A stretch of DNA of 64,000 nucleotides from Trichuris trichiura (taxonomy: Eukaryota; Nematoda; Enoplea; Trichinellida; Trichuridae). Made by a program: the position numbers and the translations under genes. Below are positions 36,832 through 49,787 of this stretch, in pieces. Where the stretch lies: positions 1,426,001 through 1,490,000 of the forward strand of contig JBAJFE010000005.1 in the NCBI GenBank assembly GCA_037903355.1. Direction: 5' to 3'. The notes below the pieces were generated by a model. That model was not told the DNA's origin, did not search any database, and worked only from the letters and a program-made list of their open reading frames with translations. The number at the start of each line of letters is the position of its first letter. The first letter of the stretch is position 1.

Positions 36832-38489
36832 AATTTATTTTCGATGCGAAACTTTTAAACGATCAAAGCTTGGTTTCGAACTGTTCTCTTATGCGTTTAG
36901 CATCGCAGTCCAGCTTAGGGTTAACTCCACTGTAGTTTTAAAGCTAACGGACTTTCTCATGTAGTTGTACGTTGCGATAAATAATTTCTTGCGAAGCTGC
37001 ACGCGATGAAAGACAGCGAACTACTCCTTCCCTTTGCATAACACCAAAGTTGACCCAGCTGTATTAGTCATTAGAAATTAGAATTACACCATTCGCCTAT
37101 CAGTGGAATTAAATAACGATTTCTTTCGTTTCTTCAGACAACACATAAACAATTTTTCCCGACCTTTATCATACGTAGTTTCATAATTGGCCTACTTCAC
37201 TGTCGCTAACATTCTAAGTAGGAAGCATATTTTTAACCATTAGAAAAGGTACACTTCTCCCTGTTCCTCTCAACTAGTTTTTACTCAGAATCTGAATAGC
37301 AATTGAGAAGCAGAACTCCAGTCCGACAGAAGACGAACGTGCAAGAAAGCAATCTTCTTTCGTTAACACAGTTAATATTACATAACATAGATGAAGAGAT
37401 CCTTCTGCAAGTATAAATTACAATTTTTTCCTTCATTTGCTCTTCTGCGATTTCCACGTGATGATCGCAATTCAACTTCACTTTTTCAAGTAGTCTCAAA
37501 ACGAAGAGCTGAGTGCAAATCACTAAAATTAAAGCAGGAGAGAAACTTTCCAGCGATTCCCTCTCCAACTGTACGAGAGCTCATTAGCAACCTTTCAACT
37601 GTAAGTGTTGCACTGATAGTTTCTCCTTTCTGATGACATCCAGTTCATTCTAGCATAGGTTGACTCCATTAATCCCATCTATAATTAGACTTGAGTAGGG
37701 AACAATTTCAGAAGATTCATCTTCGGTGCCGTTCTTGTTGATTAGATGAGCAAATTTTCCGAAACGGTTAAACGTCTTTACTATTTGTTGTGATGTAACC
37801 TCAGAAAGGCTTAGTGAACCTATAACTTTAAGGAAAGCACAATTTTGTTTAAACACTCACGATAGCGCTGGTACTTTTTAGAGTGGATACCTTTTCTGCT
37901 CACGTACGTAAAACCACAACATCCTGACCGTGATACCTTCACAGCTTTATCTTTTGGCCATCAAGACGGCATTAACATGAATCACAATACTTCCGTAGAT
38001 ACAGATTTTTATAAGAAATCAACGAAGTGATATCCGTGAAATTTTATTAATGACTTGCTTTTTGAACAAGCAACATATAGCATTGTAACTACAAAATTAG
38101 GTAGACTGTTTCTTTAGCAACATTTCGGGAAGCTTAATGTAGCCATGAGAAATGCTGTCCAATTTTTCTTTAAGGAAACATTATTCAGATTGGCAATCTT
38201 AAGTTATCAGAAGCGTTTTTTGTGCAGCGATACAATCAAAAATCCCTGCTATGCATGAAATAAAGCTAAAATATTCGTTGCTTTCGTAGTCACTCGTCTC
38301 TTCATTTGTCCGAAGGTAAAACAAGCACAACGGCAGATCGGTAAGCTTCTTCTGCGCGGTAGATTCTTTCCGATACGGCACGACTCGTGATCTCACGGGC
38401 AGAATGATTGATAACAGGTTTATGAGTTCTCATTCTTGATCTTCCCATAGCTTCTTTCCGTTCTTTGTGATTGTACCTATAAGAATACC
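36832..38489. other. Non-coding AT-rich region
   Basis: No gene or element supported. Confidence 0.5.
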
Positions 38490-40090
38490 AACACACGCCC
38501 TACCAACGAATGGATGAGAAAGTTGTTAGGAAATACACAGAGAACACACGTGGTTAACTTCTGTGACGCTGTACTCTCGTCGCCAGTGTAACGCATGGAG
38601 AAAGGATTCCTCAGTTAAACGTTTATATAAGCCTCTCAAGGGAACAGTGGGTGTGACTATCTCAGTGTAGTGCAGCAGCGGTATTTACTGATGAGTTTGA
38701 TTCACATATCATTACCCTCTGTACCCTCGCCTCGATTGGTATTTGCACTAATGGGAATGAATAACCCCTACTTTATGTCTGATAGATGGAAGTTGTTCTC
38801 TCGGGTTGTGATCATCGGCAATAGGTCGAGTGAACACTGAACAGAACGGCCATGGAGGCATTCTTCGTAATTTCCATGATCTTCTCAGGGAATATGTTTT
38901 GCAGTTGTCCTGAATGTATTTTCTTCGACTCCTTTAGCCTGTCCTCAGCATGCATGTACTGGTTGAGCATTTTCATATGATTTGGGACCTTTTAAACAAA
39001 GCGTGGCCCGTTTGGCATGCCTAACAGACGTTGCAAGCACGATATGATAGTTGACGATATGAAGATCTTCTCACTTGTTAATGTCGAAAGAGGGTAACAG
39101 GAACTTTTAAAGCGTATTACGGAGTTAAGCGACTGTCCTATGCATTTGACCTGTTCACTTCATTATAATAGGGAACAAACAAGACGGAATGAGGTTTTGT
39201 TGTACTTCCAGGAATAGGTAGCGGTAAATCGCTCAATTTGCGAAGTATGATAGATTTAAGGAAACTTTTAGGGTCACCGTCGTCAATTGGTGTGGGTGAG
39301 ATGAGATTTAAGTTAGAGAATTAAAGGGTCGGGTCACAGTTACAGATGGCCGATGGACCATACCGGTGGCAATACCTCTTTTTATACAAATGGGATGTTA
39401 GGAGAAAAAATGCACATACCTGTCAGAATGGATGGGTTTTCTGAATACAACACTTTTAAGGTTACATCCTTCCTTAATCATCAAGATGTCTAGGAATGCT
39501 AGCCTGTCGTTGAACTGTTCCTCCATTATTAACGTAATTTTTCCAGCTGAAAGATTATTTAAATGGCTTAGGAAAGAATTCTTTATCGCACTGCTAACTT
39601 TGGCGAAAACGTCATGTACATGTTTCTTGAAAAAGGAATGATTCATGTCACTGTCCGCGAGAGCAAATACTGTTTGCTCCAGGTGTCCCATGAGCATTTC
39701 AACGACAATTGGGGAGAAGAGGTGGCACCGGTGGACTCCCCCTCGTTTTTTTGAAGGAAGAAACGGTCTTTAAATTTAAAATAGTTGCCCTGTTGCACGC
39801 ACAAGGCTGCCAGTTTTCTTCACTGGAAAGGTGTTACTTTCATCTGACAAAGGATTGCTTCTACAAAGCTTAAAAGGTCGAGCAGGATTTTAAGTATGTA
39901 ACGTACGGGAACGTTAGTAGAGAAATCTTTAATATCGTAACTAAATATTACGTTTCGGCTCATCCATTCATTAGTAGGGCGCGTTTTGATTTTTACAGAC
40001 TCAAGATGTCTGAACGGAAATAGATTCACAATTGAAATCTTTGGTAATGCCACAAAATGAAAAGATAAATACACCGACCGCAATGAAGAT
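38490..40090 (-). mobile_element. Penelope-like element relic with reverse transcriptase
   Basis: Minus-strand RT pieces are visible. 40083-39820 contains NVIFSYDIKDFSTNVPVRYI (RT motif with the first catalytic Asp). About 39820-39720 has KFKDRFFLQKNEG. 39697-39398 covers the palm and thumb, with NDRLAFLDILMIKEG and VVFRKPIHSDRYVHF. The YVDD catalytic box has become HVHD, and a frameshift near 39715 and several stops break the frame. The minus-strand end at 38588-38497 holds a decayed hammerhead motif (CTGGCGAC...) and then the TCATCCATTCGTTGG block. No endonuclease is recognisable here. The element is dead. Confidence 0.8.
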
Positions 40091-40674
40091 TACTAGTAAT
40101 GGTAATGACACTACCACAGATAAAGTTGTCTCTCTTCTCTGTGAGCAAGTTAAAAATAAAGTTTTATTGTCTGAGTTTTACGGCGCTCCTCTTTTCCCAT
40201 CTTCAGTGGAAACGAAAGTGAACGTTAAATCATGACAACTACGGACGTCAGAATAGCTATTGCTCAATAAACTGTTACGGAAGATTAAAGTGTTGAAGAT
40301 AATTTTCACACCGTCGTTTTCATCTTCAAAAGCTGTTGAATTCATAGTTTGCAACGTGGATAGTTTTTCTTTAGCTCCAATCTACATTACATAGTAGCGG
40401 TACACATTTCACTTAAGCAAATTCACAAGTGCAATGGTCTCTATTTTTTTACTTGAGTTCCTTTATCACGCTTTAATCCACATGATACGGTGATAACAAC
40501 CCACGGAGTTCACTAATCCATACCATATTTCGTAGGGTTTAGCGGTAAACTGTGTTACCGTATAGCGAAGAAAACTTAATTCAGCTTCGCCAGTGCAAAA
40601 CGTAATTCTCAACATAGTAATTGATCATGAACGGTTTCTGATCGTTGTTGTACATTTTCGATGACCGATGAGGT
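40091..40674. other. Non-coding region between PLE relics
   Basis: No recognisable coding sequence; probably decayed element DNA. Confidence 0.35.
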
Positions 40675-40857
40675 TTACAGCGCTCGCTCTCTTACTCCAT
40701 TAAGAATAAGTAGTTCTAGTCTTCCTTGATGGTTTTGTACAGCTGAGATTGTCATCCCTCCGCTCTCTTTTGACAGATTCTCTTTATATCTCTCATGTAG
40801 TTTGTTACCAGTTGTTCCACTGTAGGAATCAGAGTATTTTCCCTTGAATTCCAACAC
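40675..40857 (-). mobile_element. PLE GIY-YIG endonuclease fragment
   Basis: A 60-codon frame with SYSGTTGNKLHERYKENLSK, the PLE endonuclease block (consensus SYIGTTGN-L--RYKEH). The YIG has become YSG and the first GIY-like part is decayed, but the catalytic-position Arg is kept. Its position upstream of the RT relic on the same strand shows that it comes from a different copy. Confidence 0.6.
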
Positions 40858-41834
40858 AACCTAGGCTTATCGGTCCGTCGACTGATCTTCCTGATAATAC
40901 ATCTTATCTACACCCTCTGAAGAAAATCTTGAAAGCCTTTTTCTCCAAGGCGGTCGTCCTAAAGATTAACGAGTAAAAAACCGGACGGCGTGGACGCAGA
41001 ATCTGGTACCATGCCATTACCTTCTCTCATTACCAGCCTAGTCGCATGGTTATTCTTTTAAATTTGCAATCGTAATGGTTATTTAATCTGAGATGCGCAC
41101 CACAAATACTGATTGTTTTGTCTGCCATTTTTTTAATAATTAGTGTTAACCTCGAATAGTAATGATGGCGGTGATGCGAAATGAAGGAATTGATCCGTAT
41201 CAGCAGATTTATTATAGATAAACTAACAAAAGGTACTTTAAAACTTCAGGAAAAATAGTCCACGTTGCAAAGTATAAATTTAGAAAGCTACAAAAAGAAA
41301 GAACGGCCAAAACAATGGGCGTAAACGTACCAACAGTCAAACCAGTTCAAATACTCAACTTCACTAGCAGCTTTTCAGCGAACACCGATTACAAAATCTT
41401 TGAGCATAATTTAACGTCCACCTCCAAGTCCACTGAAGATCGGACAACAGACGTCCGCATAAGCCTCAGACACTAAACGTAATTATTTTCCTAATCTTCA
41501 AGTCCTTAGAGACGTAGAGACAACATAAAAAGAACCGTTAGCAAATATCCAGCATTCAGTAAGCATAAATATTTAACAACGGGACAACACAATAGATATA
41601 GCAAAACAAATTTTATTGAGCTACAGAAAAGAATGCGATTTCATTCCACGCTGCCATAAAAGTGCAAACGGAAACTGTAATTACCGTTGGCTAAAGCAAA
41701 ACTTGAAAACGCAAGAACAATAGGCGGTCCGCAGCGCACCACAAAACGAAATCGTCAACCGCTGCATGCGAGCAAAATACTGCACTGGCGAGAAACTGTC
41801 TCTGCCGTCCATAAATCGTCGGAGTGGGCAGTGT
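40858..41834. other. Non-coding AT-rich region
   Basis: Nothing supported. Confidence 0.5.
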
Positions 41835-43015
41835 TCGCCCCTCCCCTAAACGAAAAGAGGGACGAATTTACATGTCTCCCTCCGTTTCGTGCAACACGAG
41901 GAGGGAGAGCATGTATCTCTCCCTTTACAAATTGATGGAGGGGCTGCAAAGACCCCTCCATTAATAAGGCTCCTGGGGGAGGGGCAGCAACTTGCCTGCC
42001 CTGACAAGACTGCTGCAAAAGGGCAATAAACGCCCCTGCTCCGCCCGTAACCGCCCCTCCAATCGTTCGAGGAGCAGGAGCAGCGAGAAACTGCCCTTCC
42101 CCTCGTTTGAGGGGCAGGAGCGGCGACAAACCGCCCCTCCTCTCGCTTGAGGAGCAGGAGCGGCAAGAAGCTGCCCCTCCCCTCGTTCGAGGAGTAGGAG
42201 CGGCAAGAAGCTGCCCCTGCCCTCGTTCGAGGAGCAGGAGCGGCAAGAAGCTGCCCCTCCCCTCGCTCGAGGAGCAGGAGCGGCAGTAACCGCCCCTCCC
42301 CTCGCTGAAGGGGCAGGAGCGAATAACCGCCCCTCCCCTCGCTGAAGGGGCAGGAGCGGCAAGTAACCGCCCCTCCCCTCGCTGAAGGGGCAGGAGCGGC
42401 AAGTAACCGCCCCTCCCCTCGCTGAAGGGGCAGGAGCGGCAAGTAACCGCCCCTCCCCTCGCTGAAGGGGCAGGAGCGGCGAGTAACCGCCCCTCCCCTC
42501 GCTCGAGGAGCAGGAGCGGCGAGTAACCGCCCCTCCCCTCGCTGAAGGGGCAGGAGCGGCGAGAACCGCCCCTCCCCTCGTTCGAGGAGCAGGAGCGGCG
42601 AGTAACCGCCCCTCCCCTCGTTCGAGGGGCAGGAGCGGCGAGTAACCGCCCCTCCCCTCGCTCGAGGGGCAGGAGCGGCGAGTAACCGCCCCTCCCCTCG
42701 CTGAGGGGCAGGAGCGGCGAGTAACCGCCCCTCCCCTCGCTCGAGGAGCAGGAGCAGGCAGAACCGCCCCTCCCCTCGGAGGAGCAGGAGCGGCGAGTAA
42801 CCGCCCCTCCCCTCGTTCGAGGAGCAGGAGCGGCGAGTAACCGCCCCTCCCGTTCTCCCCTCGCTGAAAGAGCAGGAGCGGCGACGAACCGCTCCCACTC
42901 CCGCGCAGTGTGTCAGAGCGGTGACTGATCGCTCCACTCCTTACGGATGGTGCAACAGCGGCTGCTTAGCCGCGCAGCGCCTTCCCGAAGGTGTCGGAGC
43001 GGCGAGTAACCGCTC
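41835..43015. repeat. GC-rich minisatellite of 40-bp hairpin-forming units
   Basis: The core (about 42060-42890) repeats a 40-bp unit, for example AAGTAACCGC recurring at 42361, 42401 and 42441. There are about 20 units plus diverged ones on both sides. Each unit contains CGAGGGGCAGGAGCGG, a 7-nt spacer (CGAGTAA or like) and CCGCCCCTCCCCTCG, which fold into a hairpin with two internal mismatches. Left-flank units from 41835 and right-flank units to 43015 are more diverged but still fold. The minus strand reads open for 363 codons only because the unit lacks stops in every frame. 40 bp is not a multiple of three, so this is not a real protein. Confidence 0.9.
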
Positions 43016-43028
43016 TGACGACCGCGAA

Positions 43029-43275
43029 ATTGCATGCACATGCAAGGAACCACCTCCCAGCTATTCATGCAACAAAGAAGTGCGAGCGTGCATTTCCAAT
43101 TGCTTCAGTAACCAAAAGCACAAGCAGAACACCCGTACAGATATGCTAACATGCATAAAATGCAAGAGCATATTGCCATGCAAAGTACATGCACTCTCGC
43201 CGAAAATGTGAAGCCAACGAACAAAAGAGCGAACTCGCATTCACCGAAGGAACATGTGCATCATGCAAGCTGAAG
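43029..43275. other. Cluster of ATGCA motifs beside the minisatellite
   Basis: At least ten ATGCA/TGCAT words lie in about 250 bp (for example TTGCATGCACATGCAAGG at 43030 and CCATGCAAAGTACATGCACT at 43177). This is far more than the local composition would suggest. No gene. Confidence 0.45.
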
Positions 43276-44248
43276 CCTATACCGTCCTCGCTAAACAGGA
43301 AGGTTTTTCTATTCCTACCAAAATTTGTATACTTTTCATTTCTTTTTACGGAATCGCGCTGAATATCAGACGTTTAATAAGGCAATTAATATTGAGAACA
43401 AGCTCTTAACCGTCTTCACCGTTTTCGTTAAAGCCATTGCGAAGCAACAGTATACGGTTAAGCACTCCCGGAGGATGAACGGAAACCACCTTACAGGCGA
43501 CGTATAAACAATCGTTCATCTTTCTTTGTCGGCTCAGATATTTTATGGTGCCACGATTTTGAACATTGTTTTTATTCTCGTATTAATAAATGTTGTTAAA
43601 CATTGTAGCCTTTTTCGTTGTTGATTCCGAAAGAACAGCAGCTTTTCCTTTTCTATTGAGAATGTCTATAAAGCCTTGAAGAAAAGATTTGCGCAAACAG
43701 AGTATGGTAGATCGTACCATTCTAAACGTATAAGTGATAGAGATTTTTGGAACCGCTGCGAACTGTAAGGAATCTTATTTCATGAAAGTTTAAATTAGAA
43801 AATCTTCTGATAGAATAGTAGTCGCGGTGCATAGCGAACTGAATAGCGAAGTTGTCTTTCATAAACTGGAAATTGTGGAATGGACAGATGCACATGAGAT
43901 AAAAGTCTATCGACGCCTAACGAATTCCTTTATGTGTATAAAGTACTCATTGCCCAAGCTGACGGAACTTATACCTAGTATCGCATCCTGGACAAGTAAC
44001 ATTAACGTTAAGGACTTTTTGATAGAGCAAACAAGGGTACTGACAATTTAACAAAAGTGGCTTAGAGAAAAGATCGCGGCACTAGTAGATCCACGGTAGG
44101 ACAAGGTCTCTCTCCATGTAATACACTGGATGGAAGAGAAGATCTAAGGTTACCTAGCTAAGAAAATGAACTTTATGAATTGTTCCAGAGCTCACAAAAG
44201 CCTTAGTCTTACGGCAACAACAATGCGATGGGAAAACTTTGATTAGTG
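43276..44248. other. Non-coding AT-rich region
   Basis: An open frame at 43827-44051 precedes the PLE endonuclease fragment and may be its decayed upstream part, but no motif is recognisable. Confidence 0.35.
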
Positions 44249-44522
44249 CACTGCAATAGTGTACGAAGTTAGGGGTGGGCGTTCAGCCTCTTACATTGGA
44301 GAGATGAGAAATACCCTTCCCAACAATTTTAAGCAGAATGAAAAGTACTTTCGGCAATGTAAGAACATCAAAGATAGGCTCAAAAGTCTAAATAAAAGTT
44401 ATCTGGGAAATCTTTATATCTGGTTCAACGAACGCTTCTGGAAAAACCATAACGGTATCTACGCTCATCCGACATGCGGCAAAAACGCTATGTCCCGCGA
44501 AATCCTAACGAACTTTGCATAG
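44249..44522 (+). mobile_element. PLE GIY-YIG endonuclease fragment
   Basis: The open frame reads VYEVRGGRSASYIGEMRNTL and then a KQNEKYFRQ segment. This is the PLE endonuclease signature VYE---C--SYIGET-NTL with the cysteine replaced. The residue where the catalytic Arg is expected is Asn. The rest, to the stop at 44522, is not recognisable. Confidence 0.65.
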
Positions 44523-47334
44523 GAAGGCAATGTATACTCATAGAGCTAAAGCGAGTGGACAAAGGCCTAGCAGAAACGAAGACAAAGGCATTAACCTAAG
44601 AAACGGCAGCCTAAACATCACTGAAAAACTGTTCCAGCCCAAAAGGAAATCTATGAAACTCATATTTTGCTTCCTGTCTTGAAGGAGAGATATTGTGAAA
44701 AGATTTGGCGAAGTAGCGAAGGCGAGAGAAGAAACTATGCTACAGTAATGGCAAGTAAAGTAAGAAAAGTATGTTAGACTTCGTTTACACGATGAAAAAC
44801 AACCTTGAAAATTATGACGTGTCAATGTGATTTCGCAAGGCGCAATTTAAGTGGTATTTTTGTCTTCGTTAAGACACTTAACCATAACGTTGCTCGCAAT
44901 TGCTATCGACTTTAACTAAGCCGGCGAAGACGGAGTGCCATTTGTCCACGAGGACAGTTGGGTTATCAACTAACGAACACTGAGTGTGGACCTGTCACTT
45001 TCGTAAAATGAAAAGAAGACCGTAGAGTTTTCAAGGCTTATAAGTCGATGAGAACTTTAAATGCGTTGCAATTCTCATTATAAAAATCAGAAAGCTCCTG
45101 TTAGGGCGAAGGAATAAAACGACGAGCATCTATCGTAAAATAAAAATTTTCTACAACGTGAAAACGTAAGGAGTCGTTAAACAGTGTTAGGTATTGAATC
45201 TAAACTATGAGAGACGTTATTTCGTAACGGGAGCGTAAAAATTCGTTGCTTTGTACGGATGCAAGGTGTCTCTGTAAACCTTTACCGACGGTGCTGATGT
45301 GGTGAACGACTCGTGTCTATCAGAGGCAAGCAGTTGTCTAAGAGGTAAAATATTGCTATTCCACCACTATCACGAAGAATACTCATCGACTGCTTATTTG
45401 CAGGACCGCTTATAGGAGAGGAAATAAAAGAAATGGTCAAGAAAAGTAAAGCCAGAGGACACTTGTGAAGGAAGAAAATTAAGAAACAAAAGTCCGTTTA
45501 ATTAAAAGGCTGATAATGAATGTTTTGTGCCAAACAAAAAAAGAAATGGGATTCAAAGAAAGGGAACAAACTATAGGAAAGAAGCCAGCTGAGAGTGACT
45601 ACTATTTGCGGCTGCGTCAGATTGCCTCTAAAAGGGAACATAGGTGCAATTTCAATCTCTATTCCTCACCCAGTGTTTCTCCCTTTATGAGCTTTGCCCT
45701 GGATTTTGGACAAGGAGCGTCCGGAGTGGATGAAGTGATAGAGTTTTAAAGAAACGGATTGCTTCCGTACAAAGCAATCAATTGATGGAATGGGCCATTA
45801 CATGAACACTTTTATTGTTTATAGCCAATTACCAATTGTTCATTATGCCTCACTCAAATGCTGACTTATACATGCTACTGAGTAAACCGTTGCGTCTTAT
45901 GGCAACTACTTTTTGAAATAATTGAACAACAATTAGCGGACTAAGAGCATTAATAATTTAGGTCTTGTTTACTTTCCATTATGTCATGTATACTGAATGA
46001 CAACTTTAAAGCAGCAAGAACATTAATTTTCACTTGGGAAAACTATTCTTTCCGATCTTTTCAACCAATAATTACTTATTAATTATTCTTATGCAAACGT
46101 GCTTGTACACAACGCCAGTCGCTATTATACTAAATCTAACTATACTTCTACCTCCTAAGTTCTTACGGTAAAGCACTAATAATGGCTTCTAAAAGCAAAT
46201 TTATCTCTTATTCTCTCTAGTTCAACTTTAAAAATGATCACTCATATTCTAAGAAGAAACACGATAAGTTTCAAAAACGCTTCTTACCTGAAGTTGTCGT
46301 TCCTTCTTCAGGTTCCTGTCGCGGTTATTTGCGTTCGCTTTTGCGGTGTGACGTCGAAATACGAATTTTTCCATGGTTGACTGTGGCGATGAAGTCTATG
46401 AACGTTAACACGTACAGAAGGCGACGGAAAATGTAAATAACGCAGACATAGAGAAACGTGCTGGCAGAAAGGCGAAAATCTTTATGACGTTTGGCAAGGC
46501 AAAAGCAGTCCACCTACGAAAAGCGGACGTGTAATACTGATAATAACAGCTATTGCAGCAGCTTTGGCGAAAAGATATGAAGTGTTCCATGCAAATTATT
46601 TGCGTTGTGATAAGCTTATCTGCGAGCTGCCGTGGCATAGTTCAAGTGGTTTTTAGTGTAAAAGAGATTATGCTAACGCTACCAAATAATTGCTCATCGT
46701 CGCGAAAACCGTAAATGTTAAAGAAATCTGTTACAAGAGGACCACTGGATATTAACGTTGTGTGCACATTGTCAAATTGAAGTTTACGAAGTGCTTACCT
46801 AAAGAACCAAATGGATAATGCCTTCGCCGAAACGTGTTGAAAAACGGGCTTTTCAACCACCGATGGAACGCAACTTTTGAGAACTACCAGTAGCCGTCTT
46901 TGGCACAATGCGTAATGGCGGAGGAATGAAAAATAAGGGGATCCCGGATCGGGTTAAATATTGATCACTTAGGTAAATATTTGTCGACAAATCGTGCAGG
47001 AAACTTTGCTACAAATCGAAGGACGAAACCATGATAAAATCAGGTCAAGTGGAGGACAATAGCTTACGCAAATAATGAAACAAGCAACTTTTACGTAACG
47101 CTTCGCATTACCTGCTTGTATCTGCGTACCGATACAGTTTGCAGCGTCATTTATCGTTCCAATGGGGTCAAGCTTAGGCTTAGGGTATAGAAATTACACG
47201 AAAAGTATATGGGAAGCAGATTACAGGAATTTTAAACCTAAGCGTAACATCGAATGTACTCTAACAAAAGAAAAGAAGAGTGCGGGGTCGGTAGTCTATG
47301 GGACGAGGCAAATCGGAATAGTCTAAAAGTTGCC
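44523..47334. other. Non-coding AT-rich region
   Basis: No gene supported. A GCTTAGGCTTAGGG stretch near 47170 is related to the GCCTAA repeat. Confidence 0.45.
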
Positions 47335-47850
47335 TTGTTGTTTACTTCTCTCTGATCTGGTTTGCTTTCTTTTCCTTTTTTCTGATTTGGCTCTTTTCTT
47401 CCTGACTTTTTTCTTCTTCGTCTTCTTTTAGTTATTCAACATTACGTTGTCCTCTTCTGTACGTCGTGGGTGTGCCATTCATTTCGGTCTGCCGCAAGTC
47501 TACTGCTTGATATCGACACTTTTCCACCTTCTCTTCTGTGCGTTTTTCTGATTTATAATTTCTTCCTATCTCGTTTGTTGCTATTCGCTCTCCATTTTTT
47601 GATCTTCATTCATGTTTTCTCCTGCTTTCAGTTATTCCTTCGTTGTTTGCTTCATTTTTCCAGTTTTTCTTCTTACACATTCATTTTGGTGAATTCATTG
47701 CTTTGTCGCTTCTTTCTGCCATATTTCTGTTTCTTCTCTGTGTATCTGTTTTGCTAGCGCCAATTTTCTTCTCCGGTGCTCTAGCTACTTTAAAATCTTT
47801 TAGTGTTGGTTTTGCCTCTTCTCTGTTGTTATTCTCTTTGTAATCGGTGT
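47335..47850 (+). repeat. Pyrimidine-rich strand-asymmetric tract
   Basis: About 500 bp of C/T-dominated plus strand, like 27680-28165. It opens a 95-codon Phe/Leu/Ser frame that is not credible as a gene. Confidence 0.6.
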
Positions 47851-49683
47851 TTAAGTCTATCAAGTATCCAATGGTTTTTTGTTCGTTTGCCACTACGCAT
47901 TGCTATGTTGATGGTATGTTGGAGGTGGTAAAATCTGTGCACTGGATTGGCAAAGAAAGAGAATTGTCTTCTGTGTTTTCAAGAAATTGGACTGACCGTC
48001 GATAACAACAACTTTTTCTAGCAAGAAGCCTTGAACATTAGTTAGCGATACAACGCGGAGAGTTTATGCCAGCGGTGGGAACGTCCGACCCGCGAGACCA
48101 TTCCATCCGGTCCTCAAAACATTCCCTCTCACCAACTGAGGCAACCGCACATGGATGCGAGATTCAGTGAAATGTGACTGTGGGACCTTATTTTTTGAAA
48201 ATGCGATACACTCGTTGTATGTGAATCCCAGTAATAACATAAATCTTGCGTAACAAGCAGACAGCATCAGCCTGGCTAGGAAGACTGCCCTGCTGTCGGC
48301 TCTCTGTCGACAAACCGATGTCGTTAGTCTTCGGAGGCAAGAACTAAGCTGCACTAGTGTGCGCGTCAGTAGCGTGGACCATTGGCCGCCTACCGACCCA
48401 AAGTATTATTCTTATCTCGCCTTATCGCTTTGTTCGAAGGGTGACTTAAATGAACATACGTGCAAACAATGCAGGCTATGTCCTTTGGTGGAGTATTCTG
48501 TATGGCCCGCGAGTGGTCTTACAAACGTCCGAACGGCTCGCGGCAGCAAAAAGGTTCCTAGCCTCGGTTTATGCAACAATTACATGCAATTAGTCAGTGT
48601 CACATGCAGGGAAAACCCAGAATACGTCACTCCTTACATGCACGAAACCTTTGTGAGAGTTAGTGCGACGTACTAATGGAAACAATGACCCTAATGAAAG
48701 CTGCTATCAAAGAGAGAAAGCCCAAACTCTCAGACGTAACTGTTCCTAGATCAAGAAATTAAAGCACCTACGATTACAGAGTATCGTGCTCACACACTCT
48801 ACAACCCACGATGCCATGTCCGAAGTAATAGTTCTCTTACGTTAAGAAGGTATTTTCAATGTCATATATTAAGCTTTGAAGGTGGCATTTTTGTAAAAAT
48901 TTTAAGAAATTGCTATCCTTTCTACAAAACATTTCTTAGGACCGTTCGTTGTAATAGTTACTTAATTTGGATAGAGAGCTCAAGTCAGCAAAATATAGAC
49001 AATAAAATCAGCCGCTATGGATGCCTAATTTTATGGCCATATAGAATAAAAGAGTCAAGACAAAGACAGGTCAATACTTTACAATGCGTTTAAAATAACG
49101 AAAATTTTGCTTCCCTGCGTGACACTCGCATCGTTGTGCACTCTATTATTGCCACAGAAGAATGGCTCAGAGACGTCACAAACGCTTGTTCAAAGTACCG
49201 AACTAAACCTTCGATGAAAATTATTAATACCAGCACTGTTTACGTCATTTCACACTTTCGTTCTTAAACTTAGAAACTGATGATGCGGACGACCCCTAAG
49301 CTTTTTGATTGAAATAAGCAAAATTTACATTTGAACGACCTTTCTGCAAGGTCTTAAAAGATCAAATTCTGGAGTTCTTCATTTTCTCACCAATCTAATA
49401 ACGCATACACATATCAAGGTCACGACGTACGAAACAAGTGGAAGACAACTGTCGAAAAAAACTTTGACAACATAAAACCCAAGACATTTTGACTTCTACG
49501 TAATGGAGACAATAGATTAGTCTCTTCGCGTACTAGAGTCTAATGACTGACGAAAAAAGTCTACATGTTGTACGAATTGTAGACGCAACACCACTGAATG
49601 CCAATAACAAAATAAACAGAGAAAAGTAATGATACAATAAAAGGTCTTGAAAATGTGATGTTTTTGTACGGGAATGTAAGTTT
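47851..49683. other. Non-coding region
   Basis: A GC-richer patch at 48060-48680 has open frames on both strands without recognisable motifs. Otherwise nothing is supported. Confidence 0.4.
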
Positions 49684-49748
49684 TCATATTAAAGTGTCTT
49701 TATTACGGATCATGTGTCCCGTTGGAATGTAAATTGAACATAAATTTT

Positions 49749-49787
49749 CCGGATCTTTCAGGTCTGTGGCGACCCGTCTTCAGCGGT
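49749..49787 (-). ncRNA. Hammerhead-like ribozyme motif, PLE-associated
   Basis: Minus strand: ACCG, CTGAAGA, C, GGGTC-GCCACA-GACCT, GAA, AGAT, C, CGGA. Stem II keeps pairing through a G-U. Stem I is CCG/CGG. The helix III tetranucleotide is mutated to AGAT, so this copy may be impaired. Confidence 0.6.

Noticed and set aside
41846..42937. Open frame of 363 codons on the minus strand, and overlapping 215- and 133-codon frames
   Set aside because: They lie in the 40-bp minisatellite. The unit is not a multiple of three and lacks stops in every frame, so long open frames arise without coding.
41835..43015. CRISPR-like array
   Set aside because: The units are contiguous with no unique spacers, the region is eukaryotic, and the hairpin-bearing repeat behaves as a minisatellite.
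48064..48676. Opposed open frames on both strands
   Set aside because: GC-richer patch but no recognisable motif, splice signals or family; left unannotated.
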